Shown: piece after piece, positions 25,761 to 39,770 of the stretch
Layout of the letters: every line of letters begins with the position of its first letter
Position numbering within the stretch: the stretch's first letter is position 1
DNA from: Hirundichthys speculiger
Lineage: Eukaryota; Chordata; Actinopteri; Beloniformes; Exocoetidae
DNA: 64,000 nt
Assembly: GCA_018398805.1 (NCBI GenBank)
Contig: JAGFBZ010002379.1
Span: 992,001 to 1,056,000 of the forward strand
Direction: 5' to 3'
Notes under the pieces: model-generated
What the model was told of the DNA's origin: nothing
Seen by the model: only the letters and a program-made list of their open reading frames with translations
Databases searched by the model: none
Position numbers and translations under genes: made by a program

Positions 25761-28653
25761 TAGGTTTGTATCCACCTCACAGTCAGATTCATGTTCCGGA
25801 CTCCTTTGTTGTCTTTTGGTTTTTACCGGTGTCAAGTTGCACATGTCAGACTTTTTATTCTGATCAAGTTACATTATCCACTTGCTGAGCCATGCTCACA
25901 CTAACTTAAAAATATCACAGATGAACACAGTGAAGTAGAGCCACAAGCAGGTACATTACAAAAAAGTGAAAAAGTGAAAATCAATGAGTCGATTTGAATT
26001 CTAACCCCTGAAATTACAAATATGAATAAATGATGTTTTATCAGCTAAAAATCATTTTAAAGTGTTAAACCTAATTTAATATTGTATTTAAAAATTTCAA
26101 GGATATTTGACGTTAGATGTAAAAGCAGTATAATCATTTTTCAAATATTTTATGTGTTAGATAAATAATTTATGCTTTAATATTTCAGAAAGAAGTTAAC
26201 CCAAGGATTGAAAACAAATAAAAACAGAAAAAAAAATTTTCCCCTGATATTTCCTCTATAATGCTCAAATGGTAACAGCAACAGAGAGAAATCAATCAGG
26301 ACCTGTCTTCTTCCCTGCTGTTTGAAATGATAATTGTAGATGAGCAGTGGATGTTGAAGAGCATGAGGTCCTATACAGTTTCACTCCCCTGAGACACTTA
26401 TAGATAAAATGAGGAAGGGGGAAAAAATGGTCTGAATGAAATCACCAACTAAAACCTGAAGTATGTAGAAGAGGAGCCAAATGATTCAGAACCAAAGGGT
26501 GATAGATGTTTCGATTCTTTCATGTTGTGTACCTACCTGAAACATCGCCGTGGTTTCCAAATGATTCTGTTCTCCTCATCCAAGTCATTGATGAGATTGG
26601 ACCTGACATTCTCACACACCAGCAGGGCAGGGGAGGACTGTTACAAGAGGGGAAACTGTTCTACTGATTGATGCATTTAATTTCTTACATTGATATGAGG
26701 CATGTGGCAGGTTTGAAAAAGTGATGCAATTACACAAACACACACACACACACTATATTATTTGTATTAATTTTTTTGTGAGGAAGAACAAATAAATTTT
26801 ATTATTTGTGTGAGATCTCTATCGTCAATCCTCCCTTCCGTGGAAAACAGGCCCACTAGACAAAGAGAGGGTGATGCTGGGCTGTTTGAAGGGAGGGTTT
26901 AAGGTAGAAGAAACAAAGAAACCTTCCTTTTTTTTCTCGAAATCAGGCCTATTCAGACTTCATTAGATCCTTATTCATAAACACACAAAACACACATACA
27001 CTGCCTTTTTTGTTTCCCCATGTGGGTTTAGATCATGCTCATCTTGTGGTCAGTCCTGTTGCTGCATAAGCCCACGTAAACCTCCTTGCGTTTCCATCCC
27101 CCACCTCTCCCTAGGTTGAGAGTATTACCTCCTGCTATATCATGTGCTTGCATGTGACTACATTACATGTGCACAGGATGAGTCATAGGTAGAAATCTGG
27201 TACGCCAAATTCTTCCATGCTGTGAAGTAAATTACTCCCCATGAAAACCCGCCGGATGAAAAAAAAAAAAAAAAAAACCTGGACTGAAGCATCTAATGAC
27301 AAGGACACAGTAACAAGTGTCATCATGTATGAATTAGCATCTTTTGCATCATCCATCACCAACCTGTATCTGTATTGCTTTTTTTCTTAAGTGGTGAACC
27401 TTTTATTGAAAAATAAAAACATCAGAACTTCTAAATTATTTATTGATGTTCTTCAAATTTCAGCCAATCTGTGTTGATAAAATGATGTAATCAGTTTCAT
27501 TTAACAAAGATAACATAATGACAATAATTATTAGACAATAAAAACTACTACAGAGATGTCTGACCTTCACGGGTTCAAAAAGATCACGCTCGTTAAATTC
27601 AAGGATTACATTACTTTAAACCATAGTTACAATCTCGGTGATTGCTGTCAGTCTGTCAGGCTGTATGCACATGCATGTTACTTATTGACCAGCCAACAAG
27701 TGAGCATTTGGAAGCTGGTGGGGTCGTGTTATGATCCTGAACCTTTGTGAGTGTGAAATAAAGAGCTTTAATTACCAGAGAGATTCTGAATGTGTTAAAT
27801 ATTCATGCAGGTGATGTACCAAAGAAAACAACTTAAACTTCAACCAAGACAATAGTGCTATTGCTGCCGACTTCTCACGTAATTTTAGTCCTTTATGAAA
27901 CCACTCTTGTTTATTTTTTCTAACTTTTGGAAATAAAACCAAAACTACTTTACCTGAAAACATCAGACTTTGCATAAAACACAATCTGTCAAAGCCTTGT
28001 ATGTTTCTTAAAATCTGTCACTAGTGTGACGAAGTGAAAAAGACAGAAGCCTCTATTGAGGTTATGTATATCTGTTTACTGGTGTGTCAGCTGGTTTTGG
28101 ATCAATTTACATTACATAAATCTCCACCAATATAACCAAATCGTGTTGTCCTACATTGTGCAAAGGCCTTTGGTCACAATGCAGTTCTATACCTTTGATC
28201 AGTTTAATATATATTGTATTTACTTTGTGTATATTCTTTGAAAAAGTTATCTTACTATAAACATATAGGTATTTTGGACCAATGGGCAGTCGCTGAAACA
28301 AGATATAATGAACATATACCCTGTGGTGTGTTGTGTGTGCTGTATTCAAATACATAAACACAAGAACACATGTTAAATAGAACTTAATGCATCTAAAATC
28401 AAGTGAATTATGGAAAACTGTACTTTATTGTGTATTCATGACTTAAGACATTGGAAATAATAACAGGGAATGTAATATTTGTGACTTTATAGTCATGCAT
28501 GTCGCACGTACACGTCTAACGTAGCCCAAATTAACAACGCTAACAACTGTCATTAAAAATGGTCATTCACATTTTTTATCTATATTTAGCACAGTTTCAC
28601 AAAAATCGTGGTATAGGGTATAAGAATGGGGTTTCAGTTGATTGTATTTAAAT

Positions 28654-29693
28654 TAGGACTGGGCAATATAGGGCATTATAATTGGGGGTGTAATGATGCA
28701 TCGTGAGTCGAATAAAAACCGAAATAAATGTGTGAGAATTTGCATCGGTTGCAAAAATATGAATTGCGACTGTGTCATAAGTATGTATCTTCTTGTCTAT
28801 TTATTAATTCATTTTAGGATACATTGTCAGTTGATTCAATTTCAATGCTAGAACTCACGTCACTACGTAGCTTACTGGCATTCAGGTACAGAGCAAAGGA
28901 AGACATGGCGACGACGGTAAGCAGTGACATAGAGATAAAGTATGCTTTGAGTCGTTTCAAGTCAGCGGCACATGAATAAAAGATCATTTTATTTGATCAT
29001 AATTTGTCTGCAGCTCATTTTGATTTAAAAAAAAAAAAAAAAAAAAGGTGAGTGAATCGTACCGTGAGCAAAAAATCGTGAATTGTACCGAATCGTGAGT
29101 AGAGTGAATCATTACATCCCTAGTTATAATCGCATTACCTATTATTTTATCGCGCATTAACGCATGTTGCTCACATGCTTTTGTTTTGAAAAGTCTGTTA
29201 CTGGCTGCTGCGGAACCGGAAGAGAACTGACGGAAAAACATGCAGAAAAGTTAAAACAGACATGGAGAGCAGTAAAGTTACAGAACTTTCCCATGGACAT
29301 TTTCATTTTAAAGTTCTCCCACATGGAGGATTCAACAGAAACAAGGTTATTTGTAACAACTGACAAGTTGAACTCCCTGTTAAAAATTCCCGCTGTTCCT
29401 TTAGAAATTGCCTGTTTTAATGTTATGATTGTGGCTTTTGGATTTTGGATTTTGTTGGTAGACTTTTTTTATTTTTCATAAAGAAAAACAGGATGACATT
29501 AATGGCCTGGCAGTGGCAATAAGATTTTTTTATTTCACTACTGTGTTACTGACAAGTGTTGATGTTAAAAGTGTTTGCACAACAAATGTTATGTCATTAT
29601 TTGGTTTTGCGTACACAATGTGAATATTTGTGATTAATCAGGGAAATCATGCGATTTATCGCGATTAAAAATTTTATTCGTTGCCCAGCCCTA
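28654..29693. mobile_element. hAT-like element interrupted by a second insertion (outer element)
   Basis: The left end TAGGACTGGGCAATA and the reverse complement of the right end TAGGGCTGGGCAACG match at 12 of 15 positions. Flanking 8-mers atttaaat (28646-28653) and atttagat (29694-29701) form a 7-of-8 target duplication. The right part carries the familiar 'ttatcgcgattaaaaatttt' sequence seen in many fish genomes. Removing the inner element leaves about 600 bp. The plus-strand frame at 29164-29481 lies inside it and shows no recognisable transposase motif. Confidence 0.7.
28683..29122. mobile_element. hAT-like element inserted inside another (inner element)
   Basis: The left end TGGGGGTGTAATGATGCA and the reverse complement of the right end TAGGGATGTAATGATTCA share GTAATGAT and most flanking bases. 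The insertion is bordered by attataat (28675-28682) and gttataat (29123-29130), matching at 7 of 8 positions. It sits about 29 bp inside the outer element. A short ATG frame near 28904 followed by a GTAAGC donor could be a relic first exon, which is speculative. An A run lies at 29028-29046. Confidence 0.7.
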
Positions 29694-31085
29694 ATTTAGA
29701 TGTTACACACTCCTACACACTGCTTCTATTTCTACACTATTAATAAATATAGTAAATGTTCATAAAAACTCCCAAAGCATATGTCCTACACTTTTGCTAT
29801 GGGTTACACCAGGGCAATGATTAATATTGAAGTGTCTCAGTTCTCAGTAAATGGAGACCTTGACCCACTCATATCCTACACACACACACACACACAAACA
29901 CACTAAGAAAGTCAAGGTCACTACATTTCACACATCCATATATTCTAACTGCACTGGCCTAAATGGGGTGTAGGACACACACAAAGACAAAGGACAGAAG
30001 TATTGCTCTGTGTGCATGTGCACAGGCATATATGAATGCATTCATTTGTCCATGTATGTCGGAGTGAATTACGACCTGCGCTCACCAGTAAAACCACCAG
30101 GGAGAGCATAGAGCACCATTACTCTCTTTCTCTATTATTCCCTCCCAGCCTGCTCTTCATCCCATTTTCTTCGTATGTTAATGTTATGGTAAAATTGGCA
30201 CTTTGAGGTCTAGAGGTCACAGGGACCTGTTTGTCCAGAACATGTATGGATGTCATTTCTGAAATATTATGATATGGTGTTCCTATCTAACTGTTTCTCC
30301 TGTGTGACGGCATCATGGGCACCAGGCAGGAGTCCCATCTCAAGGTTTGGTCTTGGACGTTCTGTTAAAGCTTACTGTCTTTGACTGTCAAGTTGTCACT
30401 TCTTGCATCGCCTGCTGAGGTGTAGATCTGACCCCTTTTGCATGCAAATGGAGAATAAATTCAAGATCCAGCCATCGCCAAGACTTGTTATTTAGGGTTC
30501 ATTGTTGATCTTAGTCTATTAGAGGCTTCTTGACAAATCTGGTATTAATAGAAATCTATACCAACTTTGGACACCTTTTCAAGCCATCTGGCTCTTATCA
30601 GTCTGGCCAAATGTGGAAAAAACAGAAATAGATATTTGGAGAAATGTTCTATTAACAATACTTTGAATTTTGCATCTGCTTTAACATCTATTCTGTGCAT
30701 AAGTCTCTTTTGTGCCTTTGACGTCATTGTATTTATGACATCATGGTATGTGCGCATATGTGCTTCCCAACCAACTTCTTAAAGGCCTCTTTCTCATCTG
30801 TGTTACAAATGAGTTTGTGACACTGGTGCAGGCCTTGACATATATATCTGCGTATAGCTTAAACCATCAGTTACAGAAACCTTTATTATTTAAGTTTCCT
30901 CAAAAAGTCTATAATTTGGATGGCTTTAACTGTAGGCAGGAAGGATCTCCTGTAGCAGTCTGTGTTGCAGCAGATCTGACAGAGCCTCTAACCGAAGACT
31001 CTCTGTTGTTGAGTCACTGTGCTCTGAAGAGGATGCCCAGCATTGTATTTTGCAATTCTAAGTTAACTGTAGGTGTGTGAGTATG

Positions 31086-31200
31086 TACAGTCGTTCCATC
31101 TATATGTGGCCTGCAATGGACTGGCGACCTGACTGGGGTCTAACCCCAGTCCTTGACCTAAAGAAAGGTATAGATAAAGGATGAGATGGATAGATAGACC
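31086..31200 (+). repeat. LINE-tail-type repeat fragment
   Basis: The phrases 'ctgcaatggactggcgacct' and 'gaccccagtcc'-like sequence, ending in 'gatgagatggatagatag', are the complement of the repeat at 6660-6995. They end in the GGATGGATG-type tail usual for this family. This is a short 3' copy in plus orientation. Confidence 0.55.
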
Positions 31201-34200
31201 TTTCTTTGCACAATCAGCTCTAAAGGCTCAAGAACAGTCCCCCAGAACAGAGCCAGCCTTCCTTATCATTAATGATAAAGAAGAATTTTTTTTTTTTTGA
31301 TAATCATTGCATAATTACTTGAATAATGTAATGATGTAACTATGGGCGCCACCTCCATATCCTTGTTGTGTTTGTGCATGAGTGTATTTTATATATTGAA
31401 CGAATTGCTGCTGATATTGCAGCAAGATATCCTTACTGGGTATCTTGCTATCCTTACAGGATATCTTTTTTTTTTTTTTCAAGTTCTAGAAGGAAGCAAG
31501 TATAATAGTTTGACCATTCACCAGCAGATCATGAGCAGATCACCCATGAGGGATGGATAAAAGTGGAACAAAGGATCAAGGGGAGGGGTCTGGCAGCAGT
31601 ATGGGGAGACCTTACTCAAACAGAGTGTGTGTTTGTGTGACAGTTTATACAGTGAGGGTTACTAAAGAGATCCAAAAAATTACCTGCAGAGTAAAATACA
31701 GCAAGTCATGCTGGTGCATGTGACGCAGTTTGTCTTTTTGCTATTTTAAAAAGTTTTAACTATACAAAATGTTTGCTTTTGTTAAAGAAATAAATAAATT
31801 AATATAAAAAACATAGTCTTGGACTGGTATGGTGTACACGGGAATTGTTGTGAACTGTGTTCTGTTCTTTCTTTATGTTAGTGTCTGTGTGTGTTTGGTG
31901 TTTTGTGTTCCACTGGGCTCAGCCTTTCTGTGAAAATCTGTCAATACAGCAACAGTAAAAAAAGGGCTTTGGTCATTTTTTTTCCATCTGATAAGCAACT
32001 GATAAGCAAAGGAACAATGTTAAACACTCCTTTAAGCATGAACCAACACACTTTAAAACACCACTATATCCTGGCAGTTGTCTTACATGTCAAAGGCTGC
32101 CTTCTAGGCAACAAAGATACATAACGATGGGAGAATTTTTAAAACATTATGCTGAGTCCCTTGTTCACTCTATGTTAGAAATGTATGTCACTGTTAAGTT
32201 TCATTAGTAGATTATAGTATACTATAGTAGATTATACCATAGATTAGTATATAGCATTTAGTATTGCATTGGTTCAAACTGTCAATTTTTGTGTTAAAGT
32301 TTTAAAAAGAAAAAAAAAGACAATGGATTTTCAAAAGTGAAAATAGCCACTTCTTCAACATCCAATGTAATCAAATTCAAGATAATTATTGACAAGTGGA
32401 AGAGAATCAATTTTTGTATAAATTTTTAGAGGAAATCTTCAGAGTGGAACTGTTCTTTGTTACAAACATTACCTTCCACCCTCCTTTCAAGTCTTTTTTT
32501 GGGATGTGAAAAGTATCAAAAAATTATGTAAAAGGTTTGTAACAACTTTTCAAGGCCAACATAGGCACATAATTTTTGGATCAATGAAATTGTAGTCATA
32601 TTACAATTTTTTAGCCTTTTGTATGGAGCCCCAACTCTTTCCACAACTGACCAATATGGCTATTGCATTTTCTGGATTTAAATTTTGTTGACACAGTGTT
32701 CTGACAAAGTTTTCTGATTTAAAAAAAAAATATATATATATACATATATGGTTTTCTTCATGATCATTAAGTCCAATCATTTCATATCAGTTCTTTCTTA
32801 TTATCTGAGCACATCAACCAGAATTATGTCAAGTAGAAATGTGTCTAAAAGTAAACCTTCTCCATGACCCTAAATTTAACAATATGTGTAATAAAGGCGA
32901 TAAAATATAAATATAACTTAACGTAGTCCACCAGATATTAAGATATTAAAATATTCTATTTATATGTTATGCAGTTGCATAAATATGCATTATATGAGTT
33001 ATTAAGCAGGTTTATATTATGATGTGTTATTCAACATACTGATTTTGATGATGTCAGTTCAGAGGCCTGCCTTACTGCTCTATCTACAAGAATCAAATTG
33101 TATCAAATTCCCAAATGTTTTATAACAATTTGAGTTATACTTGTTTAAACTTATTTACTGTGGAAGGGCAATGCAAGGGTCACCATCATCAGTCACAGTA
33201 ACAGTCCAAAATGTATTATAATTAGCTCTATATCAGCTCTTCTGTGATACAGCATTTTCTGATGATAACAGCTGGAACGCATTACTTTGGATCTACATTT
33301 CTAATTTCTGATAATTTATTAAGTGTGACTGTTTTCAGTGGCATCCACAGGTTCAAAGACAGTTCTTTTTGGCATCCCTGGCATGCCTTTGTTTTAATTC
33401 CTAAAAGAATGATGGCATCATTGGGTTTATAGAACAAAGTAACAAAATGTACAGGTAAAACAGGAAGGTTGGGCATTGTAATACATATACAATAAGACGA
33501 ACCAAAGCTTACGAAGGTGTAAACATGGCAAAAGAACAGAATGTGTTACATACCATACCCCCTGTGTCAACTATGAAAAGCTTATTATGAGAAAACTAAA
33601 CACAGACCTTGATGATAATTTTTGGAATAACGTCTTTCTTTTCATAAAAAAAAAAAAACAACAAGGGGAGGTAAAGAATGAAATAAATGTATTATGTTAG
33701 AGTGAGTGTGTGTTTATGAATGCCTGTTTGTGGTCAGATGGCCTTGGGTGGTTCGAGGATCATGGTGACTCACACAGGCAGGTCAGCACATACACCCACA
33801 TATCTGTTCATGGAGACAGATATAAGCGCCATCAAGGAAGGACTGAGTTGCCTGCATCTACATTAGCATAAATAAATTAGATGGATATGGCTAACCGGCA
33901 TTCATAAAGGTGATGGTAATCTGAAAGGAAACAAAAACACCCCTCACTTGGTGAAACTGTCAAAAGGAACCCCTTTGAAGTAGAAAATAATGAGTTAAAA
34001 GGCTTTAATATGCAACCAAATGAAATAAATTAATATGTTCTATGTGTATTGAGTTTCTTCTGAGGATTATTAGAACACAATAACAGGATCAGAACCTCTC
34101 TGTTTTCTGTTGGACAAATATGAGTCTTTTGCTAGCAAGTTTGAGTCTAGCTCAAATCTTAAGATAAAATAAATAAATAACTCAACCTCAACCCCTGTTG

Positions 34201-37200
34201 AACTCAACATTTTTTACACTTTAAACAAAGCAGCCTGGCTGGCTGCTGTTGCCTTATATTTAACAAACACATTCAAGAGCGGTATGTATCATCTCAACTA
34301 TTGAAAAGAAAACAAGCTTGTTCTTCCTAAGGTCAACTATTCCTTCTTGCCCTGAAGGCTCCATAAAAACTTGTCCATACATAACACGAGTGCGTGTGTT
34401 TTTGTACACGCGTGTATGCAAGAGACATATTTATTTTCCATGCTCACGACGAGAGATGAGTGATAAGCTGGCGACTGTCTACCCGCCACGTCTGGTTTAT
34501 TTGAATGTCTGAATGGGGTGTCATTCACTCACGGTACTTACAGACAGGAGGAGTGTCTGGCTCTCTGCCCACTTCTGCTTTTGACAGGAGAGTGTGGAAA
34601 GACACCTCAACTCCATGAAAATGCAGAATATGCTCTCTGTTGTGTTCTCTCAGGATGAGACAGCTTTCCTTTTACCAACCCATATTCTTGCAGATTGTCT
34701 GAAAAGCTGAATTTGTAATTCTGTAAAAGCAGTAGTGCAAGAGAAGTTAGAAATTTGATTTTCCATGTCAGAGCACATGTACTGGATCTGACAGCTTCGA
34801 GCAAGCTGCTGACTAAAGGTAAAATCAAAGAACAACTCACTGCTAATTTCTGTCATGGTCTAATGACAACCTGCTGGCTCATAAAAACCTTCTTCTGGTG
34901 GTTAGTTTTGCAACTTCAGGAAAATCTGACTAAGCAGTTGCAAAAAGAACAGATATCAGAAAGAAAAGAGATAAGAGACCAAGTGCAGAGTTTTCTGAGA
35001 CACTTCTTAAAATTTGCTAATAAAGCAAGCCACACATACTAGTTACTTTAATATAGGTTAGCCAACAGATAAACAGGATCAAGGACCATTGAAGATATAT
35101 ATCCCCTTTCCCATTAAAATGAACGTAACTGAACATGTTTGCTTCATGTCTGAAAGACATTGGGTGTTTTTCCATCCCAAATCACATTGGCAATCATATT
35201 GAGGCACAGCTAGTAACATTAACATATCATAGCGCAACTGTAAACTACGTGAAGAAACATAAGTAGATGTCACAACTATTACAATACTCAGGGTCGTAAG
35301 TCAGCAAGCACGACAACAAAGTATACAAGTTTGTGTCAGCTCATCGCTCACTGGTGCTGTTCCCCCGAGTCACTGTCCCACATCTCCTCCAACAGCTGAG
35401 CAAAACCCCACCAGAACAGATCAAATTAAAACTAGTACATACAACTGCCATACACATAGTTCTTCTTTCGTATACATATTTCTTCTTTCTGTCAGCCATC
35501 CATGATTCATAATCCATGGTGCCTGTCTGATGATTAGGGAGCCACAGTCCATTTTGTCCCACTTGTTTACCACAAGACCCATGAGAGGCGGAACTTGTTT
35601 CCCTGATATTTCAGTCGCTATGGGAGTGCAACTTCCATAGCAACTTTCCTTTGCTAAGAAATGACTTGTAGTTAAAAGTGTATCGTGCTGAGACTGGCTC
35701 CACCGAGAACTCTTTTTTTCTTTTCTATTCTTCTTTCTCTCTTTCTTACCTACCAAAATGCACACATTATTTATAAGTTATGAGACTGACGTTGATTGTA
35801 AACATAGAAAGCTATTAGAAGTGAAAAGCTTTCCAGCAGAAATAAACTGTATTTTAGGGGCCTGATTTAAAAGAAATGATTGAATGGTTTAAATAAAAAA
35901 TAAATTAAAAAAAATTCACCCTTGAGGAAACATGCACTTTTAGGATCTTGGCATTGTACTCGTCTACTGTTAAATTTTTATAATTTATATCTGTTAAACA
36001 TAATAATTTGGTTCAGTCTAAATCCATCTAAATTATTGTGTGTTTTGGACATGTTAAGGTCGGGCTGAAATCACTGATTAACAAAACAATAGATTGGTTT
36101 GCAGACAGTTAAATGCAATTTTTTTTCTTCTTTTCAAGTGGTGTTTTATGATAGGTTAATTAATTTTTGAGTTGAGTAGACTTTTTCTTCGAAAAAATAA
36201 GTGATGCTGGGATTTCATTTTTTTTTTTTTTGTCCTCCAAAAATTTCAAAGAAAGTTTGCAAATAAATCAGTAAACTCCATTTTCAGAAGTTCCTGCCTT
36301 TGAAGAGCACTGACAATAAAAATTTAAGTGTTTAAAAGATTTATTTGTAAATTACACAAACAACTTGTGTAGTGAAATGCAATGTACCAAGCTCCTAAAA
36401 ATGTTTGAGTGTACTGTGAATGAAAACATTTATGAGAAAAATAATAATAATAAAAAATTAAAAGATGAAGGTAGATTTAAAGAGATACCACTCTAGTAGG
36501 CGTCAAACTAGGTTTGAATCGAAATCTATTGACTGGAGGTACCCTTGTCCTGAGAGCTAAGTGCTTTTTGTCAGTCTAAGCTTCTGGCCAGAGATGGGGC
36601 TTGTTACCAAGGAGACGCACCACCTTCAAGCAGGATGATGGCTCTCGCAGATCAACCCATTCGTTCCTGTGACATGAGTAGCTCCAATATCAGTGACGTG
36701 AGTGTACTGTGAGTTAAATTACATTGGACCCTGAAGCAGAGCTCCGTCTTTAGACCTGCCATGTCCTCTCCTCGCTGTTGCAACACATTTGATGTGGCTC
36801 CACAGGTACACTCTAACTATAATAGAGTCCACTGCTTAGCATGTCAGTGCCAACTATCCTGGCAGTATGTTTCCCCCTCCCCTAGTGACAATGAAATCAC
36901 AGAGACCATCCTCTACCCTCGCATTGGCTGATAAGCTCTATGGTTATGGCCTGTGATTGGACATGGCCAGTGTGCACTCCTGGCCAATCAGGCTCACTGT
37001 ATCCAAGAGACCGGAGCATGTAAGGCTATTTAAATCCAACCAGGAACTCTTAAGATTGTTCTGATGTATATTTCAGAGTGTAAATGAAAAAAGAACATTT
37101 AAAAAGCCAGGGGAAAAGGTCTATGAGTGGATAAATGTGAAAATCCAGACTGACCTGATTGGTGTTCAAAGTGGTCAGCCCATGTCGACGGGTAAAAGTG

Positions 37201-37736
37201 AGCCAAAGCGAAACGTGAGTTCAGTGAATTAACTTTGGTTTCACATAGTCTTTTTATAGATTTGTCTATGAATATTGATCACATTATACTTCCTCTGAGC
37301 ACTGATGCTTGAGTTGGCGTAAACGAAGTTTGGAGAGAGCTGGAATGGGTTGATTTCATTAAATGGACAGAGGATGTAAAAGCTGGCCTTTCTCAAGTGT
37401 AATAGCAGTCAGGAGTTTTTCCTGTGGTCTTTTACAATGCACAAGGAGCAGGAACATTGTATCAAAGACTAACCAATTTGCTTTGGTCCACAAATGCAGA
37501 GTGAAGTTGTCAACTGTCATGGCACAAGTGAGCAGCCATTTTGAGTCAAATAACTTTTGAATCATCATATTTTGTGTAACTACAAAATGGCAGGTAAATC
37601 GGAATAAAGGGATGGTAACGCCTTATCTTCAAGTTAATACTAATTTGTGGATATTGCTAATATGAGACTGCATTTTATAATTAGTGAAGTGCTGTATTCT
37701 GGTGTAAATTATTCTGAAATGTGTTTTTAATTTTTT

Positions 37737-37912
37737 TGGCACTATTCGCTTTTATTTGACAGTGAAGGAGAGACAGGAAACAGCGCAGAGAGGAATGGGG
37801 AAAGACACATGGCAAAGGGTCATCGGGGCCCGGAGTCGAACCCACGACCAGCCACACGAGGACTGTAGCCTCTGTACATGGGCCAGCTGCCCTAACCATC
37901 ATGGGTGGCCCA
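37737..37912 (-). mobile_element. tRNA-derived SINE
   Basis: On the minus strand a tRNA-like head contains an A-box-like TGGTTAGGGCAG (complement of 37888-37899) and a B box GGTTCGACTCC (complement of 37832-37842), spaced as in tRNA-derived promoters. A downstream body runs through CTTTGCCATGTGTC and TGTCTCTCCTTCACTG and ends near the T-rich 37725-37740. No intact tRNA fold is expected. Confidence 0.7.
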
Positions 37913-38559
37913 TGATTCTGTAATGTTAACAAAAACTGAAGTTGTGTGTACCATACAACACCCTTTTTTTGCTTACAAATGTTTTGAGGAGCTTGCAGCA
38001 TATGACAGATAACAAGATATTTGGCTTACGGGATTATACTGAGTGACATGTCTCTTTAACATGTGTGACATTAGACAAAAGCAGACTACAGTTGGACCTG
38101 ACTACAGTCTGACTGATACTGTGTAACTAAGGACTGTGGGCAGACAATTGTAGACTGCACATAAAAGTCTCATATCAAGATCTGGGAGGCAATCAAATTG
38201 TAATTTAATTATGAGGAATGAGGCCCTATTGTTTAATCTAAATACACCAAAACCAAGCTCTTTGCTTCGTCCTACACTGATAAGTCATATTTGTGATCAA
38301 ACACCTGCAGTTTGGTCACATACAGCAACTACCATAAACCATGGGAAGCTGCTGTAGTAGCAGTAGACGTCAACTCAAAATAGGCTTACGTTCTCATAAT
38401 TTCAACTAAAGTGTCCTCTAACTCAGAAATTAAACAAATGATCAAAATAAATTTAAAAACAACAACAAAAATTGCCTGGGAAAGTTATGTAATCCAGTCA
38501 AGCCTCACATTTATCTGCGCGACTGTTCAGTTTGTTTCCTTCACAACCGTTTAGTCTAC

Positions 38560-38990
38560 GTCACCATGTCACACGACGTACAAGACCCACTGAGGCTCGT
38601 GCACGTGACGTCCTCCGGCTTGCTCCACTTGCTCTGAAACTTGAATGTTTATGACTTCTGATATCATGACTTTTCCTTTTTTGGCTAAGGAGACCTCCCT
38701 CGAGACCCGGAGTGACGTCTCTCCCGACTGTTAAGCTCCTGGGACCGTTAACGGTGAGCGTTTCCCCTGTATTTAACCCGGAGATAGGTTCTCAATGAAA
38801 GGGCTTTCAGTTAATGTTTTGTCTTCCCTGCCTCATAAAGAACATACCGTCTTAGCGCCTCGGGTGTCAGTAAAATAAGTAATTTGCGTTCCCCATACGG
38901 AATAACACCTTCTACGTCTGTTTTTTTTTCTTTGGATTGTCGTCCGAACTAGTACAACAACATTTTGTTACCATGGAAACGGTGCGCGAA
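38560..38990 (+). promoter_or_regulatory. armc2: Probable armc2 promoter and non-coding first exon
   Basis: CpG density rises relative to the AT-rich surroundings. It holds an E-box/CRE-like overlap GCACGTGACGTC (38601-38612), a second TGACGTC (38713-38719), and a strong candidate donor ACG|GTGAGCG with the GT at 38754. An untranslated exon ending at 38753 could splice to an acceptor just upstream of the first coding exon (AG at 39724 or 39754). The transcription start is not visible. Confidence 0.45.
38967..38980 (+). promoter_or_regulatory. RFX X-box motif
   Basis: GTTACCATGGAAAC fits the bipartite RFX-binding X-box (GTNRCC, short spacer, RGYAAC), close to the GTTGCCATGGAAAC consensus; only the second half is slightly off. 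X-boxes mark promoters of ciliary genes. ARMC2 is a ciliary/flagellar protein, so the placement is functionally coherent. The site is about 210 bp after the proposed first-exon donor, so it would be in early intron 1 or at a downstream start. Confidence 0.6.
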
Positions 38991-39770
38991 CGCGTAAAGA
39001 CTGCTCGTTCTCCTTCTCTCGCGTCCGTTTCAGTCTGAAGATTTATGTGATCGTAGGATTTGATAATTACTTTTGGTGGGATATTGCTATTCATCCGACT
39101 TTATTTTTGAACAGCTACAATGTGCCAATCTGAATATAACTATTTTTCCTAGCTGGCAGTTATAAACCTTCCTTGATTAAGTATTATCATCACCATCAAA
39201 TATAATGCATCTTTACTAGATTAATCTAACAAATGTTATAACAATTATTCAAACTAAGCATATGTAATGATCTTCTTATGTTTATATTCTTGCCTTTTTC
39301 CTTTTCAAATTATCTTTAAATATTGGAATGATTGATGATAGACTAAAAAATCATCAATGTGGTCACCTTGCCTTTTGGAAAATGGGTTAATTGTTAATTA
39401 TTTTTGTAATGTTTTATAAATTTAAATCTGGTGAATGAATTAAAAAAAATTGTTTTCTTTAAATCCAATTAGGTAATACAGAATATATTGACCACAGCAA
39501 TGCATAGCTTTCTTTTCGTTTTGATGCTTGTTTTATTGATAATGTTCCTGTATTAGAATGAGTACGAGACCTTTAATTATCATGGAGAAATTGCTGATTT
39601 TTATAAGTGATTTGGAGACTGTATAGTTTCAGTGCAGTCTCAAATCTTTTTGACAGAACCTTAGTTTTTTTTGACTGTTTTTAAATCAGTGATACACTGT
39701 GTCTCTTTCGTGGTTTTTGTAAAGGCACTCAAGCACCAAATTTGATGTCTCCCAGGCCCAACTGACCATT

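Larger units (their letters stand above)
18000..38560. other. Gene-free interval between foxo3 and armc2
   Basis: About 20 kb with no open frame resembling a known protein and no exon-like block bounded by splice sites that I could recognise. It holds decayed DNA transposons, a LINE-type tail, a SINE, simple repeats and AT-rich unique sequence, listed separately where recognisable. Distal enhancers of foxo3 or armc2 could be here but cannot be seen without alignment. Confidence 0.6.

Noticed and set aside
29164..29481. 105-codon plus-strand frame as a gene
   Set aside because: It lies wholly inside the outer hAT element, lacks recognisable domains and has no splice or promoter context.
37832..37899. 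A functional tRNA gene on the minus strand
   Set aside because: The A and B boxes are present but the acceptor stem and anticodon arm do not pair, and a SINE body follows.
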